A stretch of DNA of 12,231 nucleotides from Clostridia bacterium. GTDB taxonomy: Bacteria > Bacillota_A > Clostridia > Oscillospirales > Butyricicoccaceae. Position numbers and translations under genes: made by a program. The notes beneath the pieces were generated by a model. It did no database searches. It was not told the DNA's origin and saw only the letters and a program-made list of their open reading frames with translations. Shown here piece by piece: positions 7,194 to 12,231 of this stretch (position 1 is its first letter; each line of letters starts with the position of its first letter). The stretch covers positions 1 through 12,231 of the forward strand of contig JAFOHJ010000144.1 in NCBI GenBank assembly GCA_017421885.1, written 5' to 3'.

Positions 7194-7455
7194 GGCTTCC
7201 CCCCGTGTGGGGAAGTACCAAAGGCACTAGCTTCGCGTCGCTGTCAAGACTGAGGTTTGGAATAATGGCCCCCTTGCCTAAAGGGGGCTGTCAACGCAGT
7301 TGACTGGGGGATATAATAGGCCTGCCAGAGTATCCCTCCACCGTCTAACGACGGTCCCCCTCCCTTTAGGCAAGGGAGGCAAGGCCAAACACCCGTCGCC
7401 TAACGGCGCCACCCTCTTTCAAAAGAGAGCTGTCAGCGCAGCTGACTGAGAGGGC
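7194..7455. repeat. Modular repeats with 114-bp composite, copy 2
   Basis: These repeats fill most of the 442-bp gap before the first tandem MFS gene. The block starts with a variant module whose outer stem is CTTCCCC/GGGGAAG and whose insert TACCAAAGGCACTAGC recurs at 10149 onward. It continues with the 114-bp composite (7267-7380), a minus-oriented module with inner stem GTCGCC/GGCGCC-like pairing, and a plus-oriented module with GTCAGC-GCA-GCTGAC ending near 7455. A degenerate half palindrome lies just upstream near 7165-7187. Confidence 0.8.
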
Positions 7456-7478
7456 TGATATGGCTCCTCAAATGCCTC

Positions 7479-7509
7479 TTGACTTAAACCTCGGTTTAAG
7501 GTGTATAAT
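7479..7509 (+). promoter_or_regulatory. MerR-type promoter and operator of the first tandem MFS gene
   Basis: The -35 box TTGACT (7479-7484) and -10 box TATAAT (7504-7509) are separated by 19 bp, not 17. Centred in that spacer is a perfect inverted repeat CTTAAACC-TC-GGTTTAAG (7483-7500). An over-long spacer with a dyad operator is the hallmark of promoters twisted into activity by MerR-family regulators. No MerR gene is in the window. Transcription would start near 7516, about 35 bases before the ATG. Confidence 0.8.
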
Positions 7510-7550
7510 CGTTCTGTTGTAAATTTAATATCAAAAAGGAGACTATTCCA

Positions 7551-8753
7551 ATGAAGCAGAATAAGAAACTTCTTATCTTCTTCGGCACAGTCATGTTCTT
7601 CAATATGGCTGCAAGCTTTGCCCACCCCGTAACTCCTACCCTGATCGTTGAAAGAGGCCTCGACTCCTCCATGTTCGGCGTCGCCCTCGCTGCAATGATG
7701 CTGGTAAACTTCCTTCTGTCCCCCTTCTGGGGCAAGCTGTGCGGATATATCCCCACAAAGCGCATCATGCTCATCTGCGGCATCGGCTATTCCATCGGTC
7801 AGGCTATCTTCGGTATGGCTCAGAGCGAGATAATGGTAGTAGGCGGCCGTATGTTCGCCGGCATCTTCACCGGCGGCGCATTCACCTCCTTCTCCAACTA
7901 TGTCCTCAACATCACCACCGACCCCAAGGAAAGCGGCAAGAACCTCACCACTCTGGTAACCATCCAGAATGTATGCGGCGCCGTCGGCTATTTCATCGGC
8001 GGTATGCTGGGCCTTATGTCGGTCGAAGCAGCCTTTATCGCTCAGGTAGCCGTGCTTGCTCTGACAGGCATCGCCCTCTTCTTCATCTGTGAGGACGACA
8101 CCCCCTTCAAGCCGGTTCCCACCAAGCCCCTTACCATCAAGGAGGCCAACCCCTTCTCGGCATTCATCTCGGCCAAGAACTTCATGACCCCCATGCTGTT
8201 TATGATCTTCGCCATCGTTGCCATCTCGGCCATCGGCCAGAACAGCTATGAGCAGTGCTTCAACTACTTCATCAAGGACCAGTTCGGCATGGGCTCGGAG
8301 TATAACGGCACCATCAAGGCCGTCATCGCCGTCCTCACCCTGGGCCTTAATGCCACTGTCGGCATGTACCTCCAGAAGAAGACCGATATCAACAAGACCT
8401 TCATCTGGGCCGTCATCGCCAACACAGCCATCACCGGCCTCATCCTCGTCTTCACACAGCAGCTGGTATTTGTCGTCGCCTACATCGTATGGAGCGGCGT
8501 CAACACCATCCGTATGTCGCTGCTGCAGACAATGGTCGCCAACCGCGCAAGCGAGGAGCACCGCAACAGCATGATGGGCTTCTACCAGTCGATGAACTCG
8601 CTGGGCGGCATCTTCGGCGCTCTGTTCGCAGGCCTCATCTACGAATCGGGCCCCATGCGCCCCTTCATGCTGGCCTTCATGGCATTCGCCATCTCCCTTG
8701 TCATCGGCATCCGATACATCGCAGGCTACAGAAGCGAAACAAAGGCAAAATAA
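7551..8753 (+). CDS. MFS transporter, tandem paralog 1
   Basis: This 400-residue integral membrane protein of the major facilitator superfamily should have about twelve membrane segments. The loop 2-3 motif is GKLCGYIPTKRIM (61-73), a variant of the G-x-L-a-D-r-x-G-r-r signature with Tyr at the usual Asp position. GGRMFAGIFTGG and the late GFYQSMNSLGGIFGALFAGL block are shared with the next gene. Export of a toxic compound or uptake of a small solute are both possible. The MerR-type promoter upstream favours induction by a metal, drug or oxidative signal. The ribosome binding site is AAGGAG. Codon use is strongly biased: nearly all Ile codons are ATC, with only one ATA seen. A terminator follows directly. 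In residues 23-128, 68 of 106 positions match the second copy, counted by eye. Confidence 0.88.
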   Translation: MKQNKKLLIFFGTVMFFNMAASFAHPVTPTLIVERGLDSSMFGVALAAMMLVNFLLSPFWGKLCGYIPTKRIMLICGIGYSIGQAIFGMAQSEIMVVGGRMFAGIFTGGAFTSFSNYVLNITTDPKESGKNLTTLVTIQNVCGAVGYFIGGMLGLMSVEAAFIAQVAVLALTGIALFFICEDDTPFKPVPTKPLTIKEANPFSAFISAKNFMTPMLFMIFAIVAISAIGQNSYEQCFNYFIKDQFGMGSEYNGTIKAVIAVLTLGLNATVGMYLQKKTDINKTFIWAVIANTAITGLILVFTQQLVFVVAYIVWSGVNTIRMSLLQTMVANRASEEHRNSMMGFYQSMNSLGGIFGALFAGLIYESGPMRPFMLAFMAFAISLVIGIRYIAGYRSETKAK

Positions 8754-8764
8754 CACGATCCCAC

Positions 8765-8800
8765 ATCCCCCGAACGGGCATTTCCTTTCGGGGGATTTTT
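8765..8800 (+). terminator. Rho-independent terminator between the tandem MFS genes
   Basis: A perfect 10-bp stem ATCCCCCGAA/TTCGGGGGAT (8765-8774 with 8787-8796) and a 12-base loop are followed by TTTTT. It begins 11 bases after the first MFS stop codon, so the second MFS gene needs read-through or its own promoter. Confidence 0.9.
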
Positions 8801-8843
8801 ACCGCCTTAAAAATATCGTTAAAAAGAGAGAGAGAATATTTCT

Positions 8844-10040
8844 ATGGTAAGTAAAAAACGCATTTTGTTCCATATAGCCACAGTAGGTCTTTTCCTTATG
8901 TGCGGAAACTTCGCCCATCCCATCACCCCCACCCTCATTGTCGAACGAAATCTCGACCCCTCGATGTTCGGTGTCGCTATGGCAGGCCTTTCGGTCACCA
9001 CCTTTCTGTTCTCACCCTTCTGGGGCACCCTCTGCTCCTATCTGCCCACAAGGGTGATAATGGCAATAAGCGCCTTCGGATACGCCATCGGTCAGGCCAT
9101 ATTCGGCTGTGCCGTAAATGAAGTGATGATAGTTGGCGGACGAATGATATCGGGTGTTTTCGCAGGCGGCCTTTTCACTTCCTACGCAAACTACATAATA
9201 AATGTCACCCCCGATCCCAAAGAGCGCAGCCAATACCTCACTATGATGCTCACCACCCAGACGGTAGGCAGCGCCATAGGCTATTTTATAGGTGGCATGC
9301 TGGGTGTCATCTCCATATGGGCAGCCGTAGTTCCTCAGGTGGCAGTAGCCATTCTGTGCGCAGTTCTCCACTTTGTTATCTGCATCGATGATACCCCCTA
9401 TAAAGCCAAGCCTCAGAAGGCGCTGTCGCTCAGGGATGCAAACCCCTTCTCCTCCTTCGCTTCGGCAAAGAAGTTCACAACTCCCCTTCTTGCTATGATA
9501 TTTGCCGTAACAGCCGTTGCCGCCATAGGCCAGACCAGCTATGAGCAGTGCTTCAACTACGTCATCAAGGACGAGTTCGGCCTCTCGTCGGCCTATAACG
9601 GCACCTTCAAGGCCGCCATTGCAGTACTCACCGTTCTTGTCAACTCGACAATATGCGTATATCTTCAGAAAAAGACCGACATCAACATAACCTTCCTGCC
9701 GGTATTCGTATCGGGTGCGCTTCTCTTGGGTGCAGCCGTATTCCTCAGAGGCAGCCTTATCCCCTTTGCCGCTGTGTACATTCTCTGGAATGCGGTCAAT
9801 GCCCTGCGAGGCCCCCTCGTTCAGTCTATCGTCGCAGGCCGCGCCGCTTCGGAGCACAGCAATCAGGTAATGGGCTTCTATCAGGCTATGAACTCGCTGG
9901 GCGGCATTTTCGGTGCTCTGTTTGCTGGTCTTATCTATGAGTCGGGACATTCCTACCCCTTTATACTCGCCTTTGCCGCCTTCTCGGTGGCCTCACTCAT
10001 AGGCGTGGGCTATATAAGGATGTATAAGAGGGAGAGATAA
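8844..10040 (+). CDS. MFS transporter, tandem paralog 2
   Basis: This 398-residue membrane protein is a clear duplicate of the upstream MFS gene. It shares FAHPxTPTLIVER, SPFWGxLC, GYxIGQAIFG, SYEQCFNY, LQKKTDIN and the C-terminal GFYQxMNSLGGIFGALFAGL block. The loop 2-3 motif is GTLCSYLPTRVIM. Codon use differs sharply from copy 1: about 18 Ile codons are ATA against one in copy 1, which suggests an older divergence or weaker expression selection. The ribosome binding site is poor (GAGAGAGA, with AT-rich spacing to ATG). The 43 bases between the preceding terminator and the start hold no convincing promoter, so expression may rely on terminator read-through. Function is as open as for copy 1. 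Confidence 0.87.
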   Translation: MVSKKRILFHIATVGLFLMCGNFAHPITPTLIVERNLDPSMFGVAMAGLSVTTFLFSPFWGTLCSYLPTRVIMAISAFGYAIGQAIFGCAVNEVMIVGGRMISGVFAGGLFTSYANYIINVTPDPKERSQYLTMMLTTQTVGSAIGYFIGGMLGVISIWAAVVPQVAVAILCAVLHFVICIDDTPYKAKPQKALSLRDANPFSSFASAKKFTTPLLAMIFAVTAVAAIGQTSYEQCFNYVIKDEFGLSSAYNGTFKAAIAVLTVLVNSTICVYLQKKTDINITFLPVFVSGALLLGAAVFLRGSLIPFAAVYILWNAVNALRGPLVQSIVAGRAASEHSNQVMGFYQAMNSLGGIFGALFAGLIYESGHSYPFILAFAAFSVASLIGVGYIRMYKRER

Positions 10041-10048
10041 GAGAACTG

Positions 10049-10120
10049 CGGGCGAGCACTGCTCGCCCCTACATCTGTCTGACGGAGAAGCGCCCTGTAG
10101 GGGCGTGCATTGCACGCCCG
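10049..10120. repeat. 72-bp double-palindrome intergenic repeat, copy 2
   Basis: The length matches copy 1 at 175-246, as do the flanking palindromes GGGCGAGCA-C-TGCTCGCCC and GGGCGTGCA-T-TGCACGCCC and the inner inverted pair CGCCCCTACA/TGTAGGGGCG. Only the central spacer differs. It starts eight bases after the stop codon of the second MFS gene. Confidence 0.75.
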
Positions 10121-10128
10121 CCGTATCC

Positions 10129-10367
10129 AAGGCTCCTTTTGAAAGGAGTACCAAAGGCACTAGCTTCGCGTCGCTGTCAAGACTGAGGTTTGGAATAATG
10201 GCCCCCTTGCCTAAAGGGGGCTGTCTGCGAAGCAGACTGGGGGATATAATAGGCCTGCCAGAGTATCCCTCCACCGTCTAACGACGGTCCCCCTCCCTTT
10301 AGGCAAGGGAGGCATGGCCAAACACCCGTCATGCCTTCAGCATGCCACCCTCTTTCAAAAGAGGGCT
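10129..10367. repeat. Modular repeats with 114-bp composite, copy 3
   Basis: These repeats fill most of the 422-bp gap before the chromate-type genes. The outer hairpin is CTCCTTTTGAAAGGAG with the TACCAAAGGCACTAGC insert. The 114-bp composite follows at 10200-10313, here with inner stem GTCTGC-GAA-GCAGAC in place of GTCAAC/GTTGAC. It ends in a minus-oriented module with inner stem CATGC/GCATG and outer arms CCCTCTTT/AAAGAGGG. Confidence 0.8.
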
Positions 10368-10389
10368 AAAAGAACGGCACCTTTCTCCC

Positions 10390-10418
10390 TTGACACATCT
10401 TTTTGATAATAGTATTAT
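10390..10418 (+). promoter_or_regulatory. Promoter of the chromate-type transporter operon
   Basis: The consensus -35 box TTGACA (10390-10395) and the -10 box TATTAT (10413-10418) are 17 bp apart. The -10 box forms one arm of a perfect inverted repeat ATAATA-G-TATTAT (10406-10418), which could be an operator or chance in AT-rich DNA. Transcription would start near 10425, with AGGAG before the ATG at 10463. Confidence 0.75.
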
Positions 10419-10462
10419 TGTCTGTGGTAAATAAGAAATAATAATTTTTTAGGAGAGTGGAT

Positions 10463-11014
10463 ATGAAAGAACTTCTTGAAATGTTCCTCGCCTTCTCGCG
10501 CGTCGGTGCACTCACCTTCGGCGGCGGCTATGCTATGCTCCCCATCCTGCAGGGCGAAGTCGTCGAAAAGAAAAAGTGGATCACAAACGAGGAGATGATG
10601 GACTTTTATGCCATCGGCCAGTGCCTCCCCGGCCTGATCGCCGTAAACACCGCCAGCTTCATCGGCAACAAGCTCAAGGGCACCAAGGGCGGCTATGCCT
10701 GCGCTCTGGGCGTTGTCTTCCCCTCGCTGGTCATCATCACCATCATCGCGGCCTTCATCAGCGGCTTCTCCGAGCTGCCCGTTGTCCGCAATGCCTTCGC
10801 AGGCATCCGCGTCTGCGTCTGCGTCCTGATCCTCAATGCTGTAGTCAAGCTGTGGAAGAAGGCCATCATCGACCTTAAGACCTTCGTTATCTTTGCCGTC
10901 ATCTTCTCCGGCTCGACCTTCACCGATATCAACCCCATCCTCTATGTTGTGGGCGCTGCCGTTTGCGGCATCATCCTCAGCCTCACTTCCGCGAAGGGAG
11001 GCCAGAAAAAATGA
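10463..11014 (+). CDS. Chromate-type transporter, first half-size subunit
   Basis: The 183-residue membrane protein is a short (single-domain) member of the CHR family. It has the N-terminal signature FGGGYAMLP (19-27), then PGLIAVNTA (56-64) and a glycine-rich loop before several hydrophobic segments. Full-length ChrA carries two such domains; Clostridia and Bacilli often encode them as two adjacent genes acting together, exporting chromate in studied cases. The physiological substrate in an anaerobe is uncertain. The ATG at 10463 sits seven bases after AGGAG; the in-frame GTG at 10457 lies inside that region and is unlikely. The stop codon overlaps the start of the second subunit by four bases, implying translational coupling. 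Confidence 0.88.
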   Translation: MKELLEMFLAFSRVGALTFGGGYAMLPILQGEVVEKKKWITNEEMMDFYAIGQCLPGLIAVNTASFIGNKLKGTKGGYACALGVVFPSLVIITIIAAFISGFSELPVVRNAFAGIRVCVCVLILNAVVKLWKKAIIDLKTFVIFAVIFSGSTFTDINPILYVVGAAVCGIILSLTSAKGGQKK

Positions 11015-11595
11015 TGCTTCTTCTCAAGCTTTTCTTCGAGTTCGCCAAGGTAGGCCTCTTCACCGTCGGCGGCGGTATGGCCTCGGTCCCCTTCCTGATG
11101 GCCATGTCGGAAAAGACCGGCTGGTTCACCCAGGCTCAGCTGCTGGATATGATCGCCATCTCCGAGTCGACCCCCGGCCCTCTGGGCATCAACATGGGTA
11201 CATATGTCGGCTTTGAGGTAGCAGGTGTCCCCGGCGCCATCATCGCAACCCTGGGCATCACCCTGCCCACAGCGGCTCTTGCCATCATCGTCGGCAAGTT
11301 CCTCTTCGGCTTCAAGGACAACAAGTATGTTCAGGGCGCCTTCTACGGTCTCCGTCCCGCATCGGCCGGCCTGATCGCCGCAGCCGGCGTGTCGGTAGCC
11401 ATGCTCTCGCTGGTCAACTCGGCTGCTCTCGAGGCAAAGGAGTGGGCTTCGGTAATCGACATCAAGGCCATCATCCTCGCCGTCATTCTGTGGCTGCTGA
11501 CAAATAAGGTCAAGCAGACCAAGAAGCTCCATGCTATCGTATTCATCGCCATCTCGGCGGTGATCGGCGTTATCTTCGGTTTCGCCGGAGTATAA
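11011..11595 (+). CDS. Chromate-type transporter, second half-size subunit
   Basis: The 194-residue membrane protein is the partner CHR domain. Motifs are GGGMASVPF (20-28) and TPGPLGINMGTYVGF (54-68), parallel to those in the first subunit. It should assemble with that subunit, probably in antiparallel membrane topology as proposed for paired short CHR proteins. The start ATG at 11011 overlaps the upstream stop in ATGA and follows GGGAGG by nine bases. A second ATG is the next codon. The frame is open further upstream but only across the coding sequence of the first subunit. The operon ends with a terminator 18 bases downstream. Confidence 0.88.
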   Translation: MMLLLKLFFEFAKVGLFTVGGGMASVPFLMAMSEKTGWFTQAQLLDMIAISESTPGPLGINMGTYVGFEVAGVPGAIIATLGITLPTAALAIIVGKFLFGFKDNKYVQGAFYGLRPASAGLIAAAGVSVAMLSLVNSAALEAKEWASVIDIKAIILAVILWLLTNKVKQTKKLHAIVFIAISAVIGVIFGFAGV

Positions 11596-11612
11596 CTTCA
11601 TACTGCGACCCC

Positions 11613-11645
11613 AAAACCTCACCTTCGGGTGGGGTTTTTATTTTA
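11613..11645 (+). terminator. Rho-independent terminator of the chromate-type operon
   Basis: AAAACCTCACC and GGTGGGGTTTT pair over 11 bp with one T-G wobble around a TTCG tetraloop (11613-11638), followed by a T-rich tail. The tail overlaps the last codons of the minus-strand remnant at 11643. Confidence 0.88.
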
Positions 11646-11792
11646 GCCCTCGGTAAGCAAAGCTCTCTCCCTCGCCGGCAGAAGGCAGGATGCCTCCGAG
11701 CGCCTGATCTTCACCTCGTCCTCGCGGAAGGAGCGCAGGAAGGTGGATGCCACCACCGTTTCAAGCTCGCTGCGGTCCATCATGGCCCAGCG
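11643..11792 (-). pseudogene. Orphan coding remnant cut off by a repeat element
   Basis: On the minus strand an open stretch encodes RWAMMDRSELETVVASTF followed by about 30 charged residues ending in ERALLTEG and a TAA stop. Codon use (GAG, CTG, GCC, CGC) resembles the true genes here. An ATG at 11781-11783 would give 46 residues, but no ribosome binding site lies close before it. The repeat element starting at 11793 lies immediately upstream. It looks like the 3' end of a gene disrupted or replaced by the repeat. I do not recognise the family. A genuine small protein is the alternative. Confidence 0.45.
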
Positions 11793-11938
11793 TCCAAGGC
11801 TCCTTTTGAAAGGAGCTGGCGCCCGTAGGGCGACTGAGGTTTGGCAATACCGTTCTGACAGTTATCTTTGTGCTGCCGTAAGACTGCTGGCCAAACACCC
11901 GTCAGGCTTCGCCTGCCACCCTCTTTCAAAAGAGGGCT
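11793..11938. repeat. 146-bp composite repeat, second copy of 3335-3478
   Basis: It begins with outer hairpin CTCCTTTTGAAAGGAG, inner stem CGCCC-GTA-GGGCG and the GAGG arm copy, then shares a spacer reading GTGCTGCCGTAAGACTGCTG, and ends in a minus-oriented module with CAGGC/GCCTG and CCCTCTTT/AAAGAGGG. The copy at 3335-3478 is two bases shorter, which the inner stem (17 versus 19 bases) accounts for. Confidence 0.8.
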
Positions 11939-11950
11939 TTAAATATGCAA

Positions 11951-11982
11951 AAGACCCCGGGAGCTGGCACTCCCGGGGTCTT
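11951..11982 (-). terminator. Strong terminator of the right-edge minus-strand gene
   Basis: A perfect 13-bp stem AAGACCCCGGGAG/CTCCCGGGGTCTT with a six-base loop is followed on the minus strand by TTTTG and AT-rich sequence. It lies 86 bases past the stop codon at 12069; the bases between (11983-12068) hold no other feature I can see. Confidence 0.8.
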
Positions 11983-12068
11983 CCATTTTGTTTGATTGCT
12001 AATAGCCTTCTCAACTTCTTGGCTGATTACAGTATATCACGCATTACTGGATTTATGCAACAAAAATC

Positions 12069-12231
12069 TTATTTCTCTTCCATCTCGGCTACAAGGCGCT
12101 CGAACTCGGCCCGAAGCGCCTCGGGGTCGGATTCATGCACAGTCAGCATGATATAATTGCCGCTTTTGATGATATAGGGCTCGCGGGCATAATCCATGCC
12201 GACAAGCCCGGTCTCGGCCCAGTTCTCGGCA
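12069..12231 (-). CDS. C-terminal end of an unidentified protein (partial)
   Basis: The window edge cuts the gene, leaving 53 codons and a TAA stop. The visible C-terminus includes NWAETGLVGMDYAREPYIIK, then SGNYIMLTVHESDP and a Glu/Arg-rich amphipathic helix ending LVAEMEEK. The pattern of a short basic-aromatic strand (YIIKSGNYIML) followed by a charged tail loosely recalls small lipoproteins of unknown function such as the DUF4358 type, but this is a weak guess. Codon use matches the neighbouring genes, and a terminator lies downstream. Confidence 0.65.
   Translation of the reverse strand, partial: AENWAETGLVGMDYAREPYIIKSGNYIMLTVHESDPEALRAEFERLVAEMEEK

Noticed and set aside
7267..7320. 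TATAAT inside the 114-bp repeat as a promoter
   Set aside because: It is conserved in all three copies, but no acceptable -35 box lies 16-18 bp upstream, and better promoters lie between the repeats and the genes.
7419..8756. Minus-strand open frame of 445 codons opposite the first MFS gene
   Set aside because: It is rich in Asp, Glu, Gly and His as expected from antisense of ATC/GGC-biased codons, and it starts and ends without signals.

Overview
The window looks like chromosomal DNA from a gut-type anaerobic Firmicute of the class Clostridia, possibly Oscillospiraceae-like. This is inferred from sigma-A-type promoters, strong GGAGG-like ribosome binding sites, GTG/TTG starts, GC-rich genes between AT-rich leaders, and dense families of intergenic hairpin repeats. 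No rRNA, tRNA, transposase, phage gene or CRISPR array is visible.

Layout. The left half is read on the minus strand: an HD-domain phosphohydrolase-like gene (442-987) with a degenerate second copy of its 3' end beside it (259-341), a GNAT acetyltransferase (1288-1761), an OFA/MCT-like MFS transporter (1903-3174) and an N-acyl-D-amino-acid deacylase-type amidohydrolase (3540-5075). The right half is read on the plus strand: two tandem creatininase-family paralogs (5573-6334, 6353-7108), two tandem MFS paralogs (7551-8753, 8844-10040) and a split two-gene chromate-type transporter (10463-11014, 11011-11595). The right edge holds an orphan coding remnant (11643-11792) and the C-terminal end of a minus-strand gene (12069-12231). 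A promoter and ribosome binding site at the left edge point to a minus-strand gene starting just outside the window.

How the genes may work together. The D-aminoacylase-like enzyme, the two creatininase-like proteins and three MFS transporters would suit uptake and hydrolysis of amide, lactam or N-acyl compounds. This is inference from neighbourhood only; no substrate can be read from the sequence. The first duplicated MFS gene has a textbook MerR-type promoter: a 19-bp spacer holding a perfect 8-2-8 inverted repeat. It is therefore probably switched on by a MerR-family activator encoded elsewhere.

Between genes, almost every gap is filled with modular repeats. Each module has a hairpin, a second hairpin and then a repeat of the first hairpin's 3' arm. 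The second stem varies in sequence between copies but stays paired. Composites of 114 bp (three copies), 144/146 bp (two copies) and 72 bp (two copies) recur. These repeats, the two creatininase paralogs lacking standard metal-site motifs, and the MerR-type operator are the most notable items.
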